Shown piece by piece: positions 33,386 to 43,175 of a DNA stretch of 55,984 nt. This stretch comes from Galactobacter sp052108535 (GTDB lineage Bacteria; Actinomycetota; Actinomycetes; Actinomycetales; Micrococcaceae): NCBI GenBank assembly GCA_052108535.1, contig JBQDZM010000018.1, forward strand, positions 1-55,984. The letters are read 5' to 3'. A program made the translations under genes and the position numbers. The notes under the pieces are model-generated. The model saw nothing but the letters and a program-made list of their open reading frames with translations, searched no databases and had not been told where the DNA came from. How positions within the stretch are numbered: the stretch's first letter is position 1; every line of letters starts with the position of its first letter.

Positions 33386-33400
33386 TAAGATAGGCGCCTA
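33386..33400 (+). promoter_or_regulatory. Candidate glgP -10 and palindrome
   Basis: TAAGAT (33386-33391) runs into the palindrome TAGGCGCCTA (33391-33400), 41 bases before the glgP ATG. Confidence 0.3.
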
Positions 33401-33440
33401 CGCGCCACCAGTGCCTCACGGCCACAGTAACGGGAGTCTC

Positions 33441-35855
33441 ATGTCCTTCGTTTCCGCACGTCCCCATGACGAGCCACAGCCCAGTAGCCCCGAGGACTTC
33501 CGGAATCGGATACTTCATCACCTCCACCGCAGCGTCGGCACCGACCCCGCCCAAGCCACCGAGCACGACTGGCGCGTCGCCCTGACGCACGTGATTCGCG
33601 ACCTCGCCCTTGACCCGTGGTTCGCGGCCACCCGCCAGACCTACGGGCAGGACCGCAAGCGCGTCCACTACCTGTCCATGGAATTCCTGATCGGGCGGCT
33701 GCTGGAGGACGCGGCCATCAATCTGGGTGTCCGCGACGTGGCCAAGGAAGCCGTCGAGGGACTCGGACTGGACTACGGCAGGCTGCTGGCAGACGAACCG
33801 GACGCCGCGCTGGGCAACGGCGGGCTGGGCCGCTTGGCTGCGTGCTATCTCGAGTCCATGGCTACGCTTGGCTGCCCCGGATACGGTTACGGCCTGCGCT
33901 ACGAGAACGGACTGTTCAAACAGCTCTTCGACCAAGGACAGCAGGTCGAGACGCCCGAGTCCTGGCTGGCCACCGGGAATCCGTGGGAGTTCCCGCGCCC
34001 GGAGTCTGCCTATCGAGTCGGCCTCTACGGGCAGGTCACCGAAGGTGACCTCTGGACGCCGGGGGCCGTGGTGCCCGCCGCCGCGCACGACACCCCCGTC
34101 GTCGGCTTTGGTGGCCGTTGGGCCAACACCCTGAGGCTGTGGGCGCCCCTGGAGGACGCCACACTGTTCGACCTGGGGCGGTTCAACTCTGGACGGCTCG
34201 TTGCGGCCTCCAGATCCGAGGTCCTGGCGCGCAGCCTGTGCCGGGTGCTCTACCCCGACGACTCCTCGCAGAGCGGCAAGGAGCTGCGCCTGGCCCAGGA
34301 ATACTTCCTGACCTCGGCCTCGGTGCAGGACATCGTCCGGCGTTACCTCTCCGAGCACTCGGACCTGAGCAGGTTGCCTGAATTCGCTGCGGTCCAGATG
34401 AACGACACCCATCCGGCCATCGCTGGCCCGGAACTGATCCGGATCCTGCTGGACGAGCACGGGTTCGGGTTCGACGCCGCAGTGGAGACCGTGACCCGCG
34501 TGCTGGGCTACACGAACCACACGCTGCTGCCGGAGGCGCTGGAGCATTGGCCCGTGGACTTGGTGCGCCACATGCTGCCCCGACACCTGCAGATCATCGA
34601 ACGCTTGGACAGTCGTGAGGTCCAGCTGCACGGTCCGGAGGCCGCTGACACCGGCGTGGTGCGGGATGGTCAGGTGCGGATGGGCAACCTGGCCTTCACC
34701 ACGAGCCACCGTGTCAACGGTGTCTCCGCTCTGCACACCGACCTGGTCAAACAAGATCTGTTCCCCGAGCTGGATCGACGCCATCCCGGCCGGATCGTCA
34801 ATGTCACCAACGGTGTGACGCCCCGGCGCTGGTTGGCGTTGGCTAATCGGCCCTTGGCCGACCTCATCACCGAACGTACGGGGACGGGCTGGGAGACGGA
34901 CCTGGACCGGCTGCGTGGTCTGGAAGCGCACGTGGATGACCCAGAGTTCCTTGCGGCCTTCGGTGCGACCAAGGCTGCCGCCAAGGAACGGGCGGCGGCC
35001 TGGCTGAGCGATGTCCACGGTCTGGACGTGCCAGTGAACGCCTTGTTCGACGTACAGGTGAAGCGCATGCACGAGTACAAACGTCAGCTCATGAACATCC
35101 TGTGGACCATCGCCCGCTGGCAGCGCATCAAGCGGGACCCCCACGCGGGGTGGGTGCCTCGGGTCAAGGTGTTTGGCGGCAAGGCTGCGCCGAGTTACCA
35201 CGCGGCCAAGGACATCATCCGGCTGATCAACGATGTGGCCGCCACGATCAACGCGGATCCCGAGACGCGGGACCTGCTCCGGGTCGTGTACGCACCGAAC
35301 TACAACGTGAGTGCTGCGGAACGGCTGATTCCCGCGGCAGACCTGTCGGAGCAGATCTCGACGGCCGGAATGGAAGCTTCCGGCACCGGCAACATGAAGT
35401 TCGCGCTGAACGGGGCCCTGACCATCGGCACCCTGGACGGAGCCAACGTGGAAATCCGGGAGCAGGTGGGGGAGGAGAACTTCTTCCTGTTCGGGCTGAC
35501 GGCTGACCAGGTGGCGGCCGAGCGCGGCCGCGACGGGCACGCACGCGCAGCGCTGGAGGCATCGCAGACGTTGCGCGATGTGTTGGCCGCGATCGCGGAG
35601 GGCCAGTTCTCCGACGGGGACACGCACCGCTACAACGGCCTGTTGGACACGATGTGGAATAGCGATTGGTTCCTCGTGGCCTCAGATTTCGAGTCCTATG
35701 ACGCGGCCCAGGACCGGGTGGACCAGGCCTACGCGGAACCGCTGCGCTGGCAGCGAATGGCCGTGCTGAACGTGGCGCGCATGGGCTACTTCAGCTCCGA
35801 CCGTGCCGTGACCGAGTACATGGAGAAGATTTGGGAGGTCGACTCCGCGTTGTGA
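33441..35855 (+). CDS. glgP: Glycogen/starch/alpha-glucan phosphorylase
   Basis: An 804-aa GT35 enzyme that releases glucose-1-phosphate from alpha-1,4-glucan. PLP-binding Lys653 is in GTGNMKFALNGALTIGTLDG; other hallmarks are the glycine loop LGNGGLGRLAACYLESMATL near 125, the MNDTHPAIAGPELIR segment near 320 and the NGVTPRRWLALAN motif near 455. Length is typical of the GlgP/MalP subfamily. ATG 33441 has GGGAG upstream; an in-frame GTG at 33411 is unlikely. It is separated from glgB by 95 bases but heads the glycogen cluster, bringing breakdown and synthesis genes together. Confidence 0.95.
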   Translation: MSFVSARPHDEPQPSSPEDFRNRILHHLHRSVGTDPAQATEHDWRVALTHVIRDLALDPWFAATRQTYGQDRKRVHYLSMEFLIGRLLEDAAINLGVRDVAKEAVEGLGLDYGRLLADEPDAALGNGGLGRLAACYLESMATLGCPGYGYGLRYENGLFKQLFDQGQQVETPESWLATGNPWEFPRPESAYRVGLYGQVTEGDLWTPGAVVPAAAHDTPVVGFGGRWANTLRLWAPLEDATLFDLGRFNSGRLVAASRSEVLARSLCRVLYPDDSSQSGKELRLAQEYFLTSASVQDIVRRYLSEHSDLSRLPEFAAVQMNDTHPAIAGPELIRILLDEHGFGFDAAVETVTRVLGYTNHTLLPEALEHWPVDLVRHMLPRHLQIIERLDSREVQLHGPEAADTGVVRDGQVRMGNLAFTTSHRVNGVSALHTDLVKQDLFPELDRRHPGRIVNVTNGVTPRRWLALANRPLADLITERTGTGWETDLDRLRGLEAHVDDPEFLAAFGATKAAAKERAAAWLSDVHGLDVPVNALFDVQVKRMHEYKRQLMNILWTIARWQRIKRDPHAGWVPRVKVFGGKAAPSYHAAKDIIRLINDVAATINADPETRDLLRVVYAPNYNVSAAERLIPAADLSEQISTAGMEASGTGNMKFALNGALTIGTLDGANVEIREQVGEENFFLFGLTADQVAAERGRDGHARAALEASQTLRDVLAAIAEGQFSDGDTHRYNGLLDTMWNSDWFLVASDFESYDAAQDRVDQAYAEPLRWQRMAVLNVARMGYFSSDRAVTEYMEKIWEVDSAL

Positions 35856-35857
35856 CC

Positions 35858-35881
35858 GGGGCACCGAAATATTCTGTGCCC
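35858..35881 (+). terminator. Weak hairpin between glgP and glgB
   Basis: GGGCAC (35859-35864) can pair with GTGCCC (35876-35881) across an A/T-rich 11-base loop. Possibly an attenuator or mRNA end, not a strong terminator. Confidence 0.3.
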
Positions 35882-35950
35882 TGAACCACACAAATCGATC
35901 CGGGAATGGTTGGATGTACACAGTGCTTTCCACCCACAGTTGGAGTCGAG

Positions 35951-38164
35951 ATGGCGAAACGGTCTACGGGGACCAACCCCGAGTACCTGCCGGATGCGCA
36001 ACAGGTCCGGGCGATCGTCTCCGGTGCCCTCGACGATCCATTTTCCACGCTGGGTCCCACAGCGAACGGCGGGGTCGTGGTTCACGTCCCGGGTGCGGAA
36101 CGCGTGTGGGCGGTCAACGACACCGACGTTTCCGAGCTCGCACAGCATCCCGACGCCGCCTCAGTGTTCGCTGGGCCCGTGGTGCCCTACTACCGGCTCC
36201 GGATCCAGTTCCCCGCCGGGCACACCGAGGAACGCGAGGATCCCTACCGCTTCTCGCCCGTCTTGGGGCAGGTCGACGAATACCTGATTGGGGCTGGCAA
36301 ACACCACCGGCTCTGGGAGGCCTTGGGCTCCCATCTCATCACTCACGAAGAGGTTCCCGGTGTGCACTTCGCGGTGTGGGCCCCTGACGCCCGGCGGGTG
36401 TCCGTGGTGGGTGAGTTCAACTCGTGGGATCCCACGGTTCATCCCCTGCGTCGACGTGGCGCCACCGGGGTGTGGGAGCTCTTCGTCCCAGGGGTGGGGG
36501 AGGGGACCTCGTACAAGTACGACCTCCTGGACGCCGACGGCCACGAGTTGCCGCAGAAAGCGGATCCGCTGGGCTTCGGTGCGGAGCACCCGCCCGCCAC
36601 GGCGTCGGTGGTCCGACGCATCGATACCCACGCGTGGCACGACGACGCGTGGACACGCCGTCGGGCAGCGCGCAACGCCTCCGATGCCCCGATCTCCGTC
36701 TACGAGGTGCACCTGGGCTCGTGGCGCAGGGTGGCGGATGCGCGGGCGGAGACGGGAATGCGTCCCCTGTCCTACGTGGAATTGGCGCGAGAGCTGGTGG
36801 CCTACGCCGCGGACCTGGGGTTCACGCACATTGAGGTGCTTCCCGTCTCCGAGTTCCCGTTCGACGGCTCATGGGGCTACCAGCCCATCGGCATGTACGC
36901 ACCCACGGTGCGCTACGGGACGCCGGAGGAGTTCGCCGCCTTCGTAGAGGCCGCTCACCATGCCGGGCTGGGTGTGCTGTTGGACTGGGTGCCCGGCCAT
37001 TTCCCCACGGACGCCCACGGCCTCGGGAAGTTCGACGGCACGGCGCTGTACGAGCACCTGGACCCGCGCCGCGGTTTCCAGCCGGACTGGAATACGTTGA
37101 TCTTCAACTACGGCAGGCCAGAGGTGAAGAACTACCTCGTCGCCAATGCGCTGTATTGGCTGGACACCTACCACGTGGACGGGCTGCGTGTGGATGCCGT
37201 GGCCTCGATGCTTTATCGCGACTACTCGCGGGAGTCCGGTGAGTGGATCCCCAACAAGGACGGCGGCAGGGAGAACTACGAGGCCATCGACTTCCTCCGC
37301 GAAACTACTGTCCTGGCGGCACAGGTTCAATCGGGCGCGATGCTCGTGGCTGAGGAATCCACGACCTTTCCCGGGGTCACGGCTCCGGCAGAGGAGGGCG
37401 GACTGGGGTTCGGGTACAAGTGGAACCTGGGCTGGATGAACGACTCACTGCGCTACTTCGGCATGGATCCTGTGTATCGCAAACATCATGCGGACAAGCT
37501 GACCTTCGGTTTGACCTACGTGTTCACCGAGCGATTCATGTTGCCCATCAGTCACGACGAAGTGGTGCACGGTAAGGGATCGATGTACGGCAGGATGCCG
37601 GGGAACCACGCCGACAAACTGGGCAATCTGCGGGCCTTCTACGGGTACATGTGGGGCTACCCCGGCAAGAAGCTGCTGTTCATGGGCCAGGAATTTGGGC
37701 AGCCGGCCGAGTGGGATTTCGCCTCGCAGCTGGACTGGGGGGTCCTGGAGGATCCCGGTCATGCGGGAGTGCAGTCGCTGGTCCGGGACCTCAATCTGCT
37801 CTATCGCGACCTGCCCGCGCTGCACCGGCGTGATACCGATCCGCGCGGGTTCCAGTGGTTGATCGTCGACGCCGTAGATGACCAGGTCTTCGCGTGGCTC
37901 CGGCGCGGAGCCCCTGGCGAAGCTCACGTGGTGGTGGTGCTCAACCTGACTCCCGTGGAGCGCATCGGATACCGGGTGCCCTTCCCGGTGCCCGGGCGTT
38001 GGATCGAGGCACTGAACACCGATTCCTCACTTTATGGCGGCGCCGATCGCGGGAACGCCGGCGCCATCGAGACCGAACCCGTGCCGGCCTGCACGGAAGC
38101 CCAATCCGCACTGCTCAACCTGCCGCCCTTGTCGGCAACCTACTTCGTGGAGGACCAGTCATGA
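35951..38164 (+). CDS. glgB: 1,4-alpha-glucan branching enzyme
   Basis: A 737-aa GH13_9 enzyme that creates alpha-1,6 branches. N-terminal CBM48-type domains (about 1-225; VHFAVWAPDARRVSVVGEFN) precede the TIM barrel with GSWGYQPIGMYAPT near 310, DWVPGHFPTDAHGL near 352, nucleophile Asp415 in GLRVDAVASMLYRDYSR, acid/base Glu in LVAEESTTFPG (E468/E469), and SHDEVVHGK near 535. The C-terminal beta domain ends at 737. ATG 35951 has GGAG upstream. Its stop overlaps glgC by 4 bases. Confidence 0.96.
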   Translation: MAKRSTGTNPEYLPDAQQVRAIVSGALDDPFSTLGPTANGGVVVHVPGAERVWAVNDTDVSELAQHPDAASVFAGPVVPYYRLRIQFPAGHTEEREDPYRFSPVLGQVDEYLIGAGKHHRLWEALGSHLITHEEVPGVHFAVWAPDARRVSVVGEFNSWDPTVHPLRRRGATGVWELFVPGVGEGTSYKYDLLDADGHELPQKADPLGFGAEHPPATASVVRRIDTHAWHDDAWTRRRAARNASDAPISVYEVHLGSWRRVADARAETGMRPLSYVELARELVAYAADLGFTHIEVLPVSEFPFDGSWGYQPIGMYAPTVRYGTPEEFAAFVEAAHHAGLGVLLDWVPGHFPTDAHGLGKFDGTALYEHLDPRRGFQPDWNTLIFNYGRPEVKNYLVANALYWLDTYHVDGLRVDAVASMLYRDYSRESGEWIPNKDGGRENYEAIDFLRETTVLAAQVQSGAMLVAEESTTFPGVTAPAEEGGLGFGYKWNLGWMNDSLRYFGMDPVYRKHHADKLTFGLTYVFTERFMLPISHDEVVHGKGSMYGRMPGNHADKLGNLRAFYGYMWGYPGKKLLFMGQEFGQPAEWDFASQLDWGVLEDPGHAGVQSLVRDLNLLYRDLPALHRRDTDPRGFQWLIVDAVDDQVFAWLRRGAPGEAHVVVVLNLTPVERIGYRVPFPVPGRWIEALNTDSSLYGGADRGNAGAIETEPVPACTEAQSALLNLPPLSATYFVEDQS

Positions 38165-39465
38165 GCCCATCTGCCCATACCCCTGTGACGCAGTCGAACT
38201 CCGCTTCGCACAGGCTGTCGAATCAGGCCATGGCGTTCGTGCTGGCAGGCGGACGCGGGTCCCGATTACAGGAACTCACCGACAGGCGTGCGAAACCGGC
38301 CGTGCACTTTGGCGGCAAGTCCCGCATCATCGACTTCCCGCTCTCCAACGCCCTGAACTCCGGTATCCGCCGCATCGCGGTGGCGACCCAGTACAAGGCG
38401 CACTCGCTGATCCGGCATCTGCAGCGCGGCTGGAACTTCTTCCGTGCAGAGCGCAACGAGTACCTTGACATCCTGCCGGCCAGCCAGCGCGTGGCCGAGA
38501 GCAAGTGGTACATGGGGACGGCGGACGCCGTGACGCAGAACATCGACATCGTGGATGACTACAACGTCAATTACGTGGTGGTGCTGGCCGGCGATCACAT
38601 CTACAAGATGGACTACGAGATCATGCTGCGTCAGCATGTGGAATCGGGGGCGGATGTCACCGTGGGGTGTCTGACCGTTCCGCGCGAGGAGGCCTCGGGA
38701 ATCGGCGTCATGCACGTCGACGCCACCGGCCGGATCGTGGACTTCCTCGAGAAACCGGCCGACCCGCCCGGCACGCCGGAGGACCCGGACCAGGCCTTGG
38801 CCTCCATGGGTATCTACGTGTTCGACTGGAAACTGCTGCGGCAGGTGCTGCTTGAGGACGCCGCAGACCTGACCTCCAAACACGACTTTGGCCACGACAT
38901 CATTCCCAAGCTGGTCAAGGGCGGAAAAGCGCAGTCGCACCGCTTCGAGGATTCGTGCGTCATGAATGGGCTAGAGACCGAACCGTACTGGCGCGACGTG
39001 GGCACGGTCGACGCGTTCTGGCAGGCGAATATCGATCTCACCGAGTTCGTGCCTGCCCTGGATCTCTACGACAACTCGTGGCCCATCTGGACGTACGCGG
39101 AGCTCGTTCCCCCAGCCAAGTTCATTCACGACGATGACGACAGGCGTGGCCAGGCCCTGCAGTCTCTCATTGCAGGCGGCACGATCATCTCCGGGTCCGA
39201 GGTCCGCAATTCGCTGATCTCCACCAATACCCGGGTTCGTTCCTACACGACCCTGGACCATGCGGTGGTCCTGCCCGGTGCCCATATCGACCGCAGCGCA
39301 CAGCTGAAGAACTGCGTGATCGATTCGGGCGTCTGGATCCCCGAGGGACTGGTGGTGGGAGAGGACCCTGTGGACGATGAGCGGTGGTTCCGTCGCACCG
39401 ACGACGGGATCGTGCTGATCACGCAGCCCATGTTGGATCAGCGCGCCGCCATTTTGGGGGAGTGA
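38161..39465 (+). CDS. glgC: Glucose-1-phosphate adenylyltransferase
   Basis: A 434-aa ADP-glucose pyrophosphorylase. FVLAGGRGSRLQELTDRRAKPAV (about 22-44) is the nucleotide-binding start with the catalytic loop; other motifs are IIDFPLSNALNSGIRR, WYMGTADAVTQNID, VVLAGDHIYKMDY and FLEKPADPP; the C-terminal left-handed beta-helix region holds allosteric-site residues. It commits glucose-1-P to glycogen and is usually allosterically controlled. GGAGGA precedes the ATG, which overlaps glgB. The glgA start lies within or 3 bases after its stop. Confidence 0.96.
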   Translation: MSPSAHTPVTQSNSASHRLSNQAMAFVLAGGRGSRLQELTDRRAKPAVHFGGKSRIIDFPLSNALNSGIRRIAVATQYKAHSLIRHLQRGWNFFRAERNEYLDILPASQRVAESKWYMGTADAVTQNIDIVDDYNVNYVVVLAGDHIYKMDYEIMLRQHVESGADVTVGCLTVPREEASGIGVMHVDATGRIVDFLEKPADPPGTPEDPDQALASMGIYVFDWKLLRQVLLEDAADLTSKHDFGHDIIPKLVKGGKAQSHRFEDSCVMNGLETEPYWRDVGTVDAFWQANIDLTEFVPALDLYDNSWPIWTYAELVPPAKFIHDDDDRRGQALQSLIAGGTIISGSEVRNSLISTNTRVRSYTTLDHAVVLPGAHIDRSAQLKNCVIDSGVWIPEGLVVGEDPVDDERWFRRTDDGIVLITQPMLDQRAAILGE

Positions 39466-39467
39466 GC

Positions 39468-40988
39468 GTGGCGAGCAAGAACAAACGCAAGGTACTCGTG
39501 CGCTGGGTGCTCTCCGTGACCTCGGAGTGCGTGCCGCTGATCAAGACCGGCGGCCTGGCCGACGTCGCCGGAGCGCTGCCCGCGGCGCTGGCGCCCTTGG
39601 GCTGGGAATCACGCGTCCTCCTGCCCGCCTACCCCGGCCTGCTCCAGCGGGTGGAGGCGGCGGGCCCAACCCAGGTGGTGTGGTCGGATCCCGACCTGTT
39701 CGGCGGAGAAGCCAGAGTGCACAGCGGCAACCTGGACGGGTTGGCGCTCCTGCTGTTGGACGCGCCTCACCTGTTCGATCGCCCCGGCGGCCCGTACAAC
39801 ATGGACGGGTACGATCACCCCGACAACCACGTGCGTTTCGCCGCCCTGTCTTGGGTCGGGGCTCGGCTGGCGATCGCGGGTAGCTCAGATGGTTGGCGCC
39901 CCGACCTGGTCCATGCCCACGATTGGCAGGCGGGGCTGGTTCCCTCCTACCTCAGGTACGCCGGCAGCGCCGTGCCCAGTGTGATGACCATCCACAACAT
40001 CGCGTTCCAGGGTGTGTTCGGGCCGGATCAGCTGGATCGGCTCCGGCTGCCGACGTGGGATTTCCATTCCGAGTCCCTGGAGTACAACGGTCTCGTGTCC
40101 ACCCTCAAGGCCGGGATGATGCACGCCTCGCATGTCACCACTGTGAGCCCCAGCTACGCCCGGGAGCTGGCCACCCCGGAGTTCGGCTTCGGCCTGGACG
40201 GGGTCGCCCGGATGCGCCTGGACCGCGGGGAGATGTCTGGCATCGTGAACGGGATCGACACCACCGTGTGGGACCCATCCAGCGATCCGCACTTGCCCGT
40301 GCATTTCTCTGCCGAACGGGTGGAGGGCAAGTCCGAGGCCCGCGCGGCACTGTGCCGTGAATTCGGCCTGGATGAGCCCAAGGGTCCGCTGGCCGTGGTG
40401 GTCACGAGGCTGACCCACCAGAAGGGTGTCGACCTGTTGCTGGACGCGCTACCGGGATTCGTGGCCCGCGGTGGTGCTGTGGTGGTGCTCGGTTCCGGTG
40501 ACCCCGGCTACGAACACGGTCTGCAGGAGATGGCGGAGCGGTTCTCCGGCGCGGTTGGCGTCAGGATCGGGTACGACGAGCCGTTGAGCCATCGCATGTA
40601 TGCCGGCGGAGATCTGGTGCTGGTGCCCTCACGGTTCGAACCGTGTGGTCTGACCCAACTCTATGGTCAGCGCTATGGCGCGTTGCCCGTGGTGGCGGCC
40701 ACGGGCGGGTTGCGTGACACGGTCGTGGACGCGGACCCCGAGCATGTGCTGGCGGGCGACGCCACGGGGTTCAGCTTTGGCGATGCCGAACGCGGTGGCG
40801 TGATCGACGCGGGCGGCCTCAGCTTTGCGCTGGGACGGGCCGTCGGTCTGTATTCGGACCACGCCGCATGGCGGCGGCTACAGAGCACGACGATGCGTGC
40901 TGACGTGGGGTGGGGGCGTTCCGCGACCACCTACGCCGCACTGTTTGACCGCCTGGTTTCAGAATCCGGCTCGGGGACGGAGCATTGA
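39468..40988 (+). CDS. glgA: Glycogen synthase (GT5, ADP-glucose type)
   Basis: A 506-aa ADP-glucose:glucan transferase of family GT5: the N-terminal SECVPLIKTGGLADVAGALP carries the KTGGL motif, HDWQAGLVPSYLRY and TIHNIAFQGVF lie in the first domain, and VVTRLTHQKGVDLL and PSRFEPCGLTQLYGQRYG in the second. Most actinobacteria I know use a GT4-type GlgA instead, so this E. coli-like form is notable. GTG 39468 is chosen for its GGGGGAG; GTG 39462 overlaps the glgC stop as GTGA and is equally possible. Its stop overlaps glgX as TTGA. Confidence 0.93.
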   Translation: MASKNKRKVLVRWVLSVTSECVPLIKTGGLADVAGALPAALAPLGWESRVLLPAYPGLLQRVEAAGPTQVVWSDPDLFGGEARVHSGNLDGLALLLLDAPHLFDRPGGPYNMDGYDHPDNHVRFAALSWVGARLAIAGSSDGWRPDLVHAHDWQAGLVPSYLRYAGSAVPSVMTIHNIAFQGVFGPDQLDRLRLPTWDFHSESLEYNGLVSTLKAGMMHASHVTTVSPSYARELATPEFGFGLDGVARMRLDRGEMSGIVNGIDTTVWDPSSDPHLPVHFSAERVEGKSEARAALCREFGLDEPKGPLAVVVTRLTHQKGVDLLLDALPGFVARGGAVVVLGSGDPGYEHGLQEMAERFSGAVGVRIGYDEPLSHRMYAGGDLVLVPSRFEPCGLTQLYGQRYGALPVVAATGGLRDTVVDADPEHVLAGDATGFSFGDAERGGVIDAGGLSFALGRAVGLYSDHAAWRRLQSTTMRADVGWGRSATTYAALFDRLVSESGSGTEH

Positions 40989-43153
40989 CGGGGTCGGTAG
41001 CGCCGCAGGTCCCGAACCGTCGCGTCACTCGGGGGCGCGCGTACCCCATGGGAGTGACCCCGGAGCAGGGCGGCGTGAACGTGGCCGTCTGGGCGCCGGA
41101 GGCGAACCAGATCGAGTTCTGTCTGTTTTCCGCAGGTACGGAAGAGCGCTACGCCCTGCCCTATCGCGACGGCGAGGTTTGGTATGCCCACATCTGCGAC
41201 GTTCGCCCGGGGGACAGGTACGGGTTCCGCGCGCACGGCGCATGGGAACCCGGCACCGGTCTGCTCTTCAACCCCCAGAAGCTGCTGGTGGATCCCTACG
41301 CTCGGGCCTTGGACGGTCCGCTGCGCTGGGATCCGCTCATGCTGGGATACGACGACGCGGACGCGGCAGCGTCCGGTTTCGCGTCGTACCAACCCAGCGC
41401 GAGCGACAGCGCGGCGGTGGTTCCCAAGGCGATCGTCACCGCGGAAGCGGACCCGGTTTCGTCGGGCATAGCCACCGAGACCGGCGCCGCCGATCCGGCG
41501 AGCAACAGGCCTGGACACGACCTGACGGACCTGGTCATTTACGAGGCCCACGTGAAGGGCCTAAGCGCCGCGCACCCGGACGTCCCTGACGACCTCCGCG
41601 GTACGTACTTGGGCGCCGCCCACCCCGCCGTCGTGGACCACCTGCGCCGGCTCGGGGTGAACGCCGTGGAGTTCCTGCCGCTGCAGGCATTCTTCGACGA
41701 CCGGCATCTGGTGGAGAAGCAGCTGACCAACTACTGGGGCTACCAGCCGTTGGCCTGGTTTGCCCCGGAGCCGCGCTACGCCCACGAGAACCACCAGGCG
41801 GAGGCGGAGGTGCGCCAACTGGTGCACACGCTGCACGCCGCCGGCATCGAGGTGATCCTCGACGTGGTCTACAACCACTCCGGTGAGGGGGACGAGTTCG
41901 GGCCAACGGTGGGTCCGCGTGGTCTGAATAATCGCGGGTATTACCGGCTGAGCCCGGAATTCGGGTATATCAACGACACCGGAACGGGTAACACCTTGGG
42001 CGTGCATCGGCCCGCCATACTGCGCCTGGTGTTGGACAGCCTGCGGTATTGGGTTCAACACTTTGGTGTGGACGGCTTCCGGTTCGATCTCGGAGCCACG
42101 CTGGGGCGGGGACCGCTCGGGTTCGATGCGCAGTCGGCCTTCTTCCAAGCGATGGCGCAGGACCCGGTTTTGGCGGGGGTCAAATTGATCGCGGAACCGT
42201 GGGACATCGGTCCCGGCGGATACCGCTTGGGAGAGTTCCCGCACCCCTTCTCCGAATGGAACGACCGTTTCCGCGACGGCGTCCGCAGGCTGTGGCGCGG
42301 CGAATCGGTGGGAGCCAGCGACCTGGGGGACCGGCTGCTCGGCTCCGCGGACGTTTTCGACTCAGGGCAGCGTCCGGCCACCGCTTCCGTGAACTTTCTG
42401 AGCGCCCACGACGGATTCACGCTGGCGGACGTCGTGGCCTACAACGAACGTCACAACGAGGCCAACGGTGAAGGCGGAGTAGACGGGCACGGGGAGAACT
42501 TCTCCTCAAACCTGGGTGTGGAGGGGAGTACGAGTGACCCGCAGATTCTCGGGGCGCGGTCCCGACGCGTGCGCGGCATGTTGGCAACGTTGCTGCTGAG
42601 TCAAGGCGTGCCGATGCTGCTGGCCGGTGATGAGTTCGGCAACTCGCAGGCGGGTAACAACAACGCCTATGCGCAGGACAACGAGATCGGCTGGGTGGAT
42701 TGGTCCGGTGTGGCTGAGGGGGCGCACGATCCCGAGCTGCCTGACGTGGTGAGTCGGCTGATCGAGCTGAGGCGGCGGCTGCCGGTCCTGCGACAGAGCA
42801 CCTTCCTGCACAGTCGGGAGCGGGCCGATGGATTCCCTGATGTCGCGTGGTTCACGCCGGACGGGAATCGACCCACGCCTGAGGACTGGAGTTCCGAGGG
42901 GTTCCGCGCCATCAGCGTGATAATGCGTGGCGCGGCAGGGGACGTCGATGGCGAAGCGATGCAAGAACAGGTGCTGGTGGTGATCAACACGGGAGGCGAC
43001 CAGGACTTCGACTTGCCAGCCGGGGGAGTGGAACCCGGAGCGTGGCGCCTTGAGATCGACACGGCCAGACTCGAGCGCCGCGGGGACCACGCCGTCGGCG
43101 AGCGCTACCTTGTGGCCGAACAATCCGTGGTGGTGTTCAGCCGGCAGGAGTGA
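40985..43153 (+). CDS. glgX: Glycogen debranching protein GlgX
   Basis: A 722-aa GH13_11 isoamylase-type enzyme that removes alpha-1,6 branches from phosphorylase-limited glycogen. CBM48 is at about 20-115 (GGVNVAVWAPEANQIEFCLF), followed by the barrel: VEFLPLQAFFDDRHLVEK, NYWGYQPLAWFAPEPRY, DVVYNHSGEGDEFGP, FRFDLGATLGR (nucleophile Asp), KLIAEPWDIGPGGY (Glu) and LSAHDGFTLADVVAYNERHN. The TTG start is preferred because it overlaps the glgA stop as TTGA and continues the coupled operon; the next in-frame ATG (41048) would cut into the CBM48 domain. An insertion at about 145-180 is Ala/Ser-rich. Confidence 0.94.
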   Translation: MTGSVAPQVPNRRVTRGRAYPMGVTPEQGGVNVAVWAPEANQIEFCLFSAGTEERYALPYRDGEVWYAHICDVRPGDRYGFRAHGAWEPGTGLLFNPQKLLVDPYARALDGPLRWDPLMLGYDDADAAASGFASYQPSASDSAAVVPKAIVTAEADPVSSGIATETGAADPASNRPGHDLTDLVIYEAHVKGLSAAHPDVPDDLRGTYLGAAHPAVVDHLRRLGVNAVEFLPLQAFFDDRHLVEKQLTNYWGYQPLAWFAPEPRYAHENHQAEAEVRQLVHTLHAAGIEVILDVVYNHSGEGDEFGPTVGPRGLNNRGYYRLSPEFGYINDTGTGNTLGVHRPAILRLVLDSLRYWVQHFGVDGFRFDLGATLGRGPLGFDAQSAFFQAMAQDPVLAGVKLIAEPWDIGPGGYRLGEFPHPFSEWNDRFRDGVRRLWRGESVGASDLGDRLLGSADVFDSGQRPATASVNFLSAHDGFTLADVVAYNERHNEANGEGGVDGHGENFSSNLGVEGSTSDPQILGARSRRVRGMLATLLLSQGVPMLLAGDEFGNSQAGNNNAYAQDNEIGWVDWSGVAEGAHDPELPDVVSRLIELRRRLPVLRQSTFLHSRERADGFPDVAWFTPDGNRPTPEDWSSEGFRAISVIMRGAAGDVDGEAMQEQVLVVINTGGDQDFDLPAGGVEPGAWRLEIDTARLERRGDHAVGERYLVAEQSVVVFSRQE

Positions 43154-43175
43154 GTCCGCACGGTCCTTGGCGGGG

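Noticed and set aside
33369..35627. A 752-codon open frame antisense to glgP
   Set aside because: Shadow of glgP codon bias.
36288..36947. Overlapping out-of-frame reading frames inside glgB and other glg genes
   Set aside because: Arg/Pro/Ser-rich shadow translations without start signals or domains.
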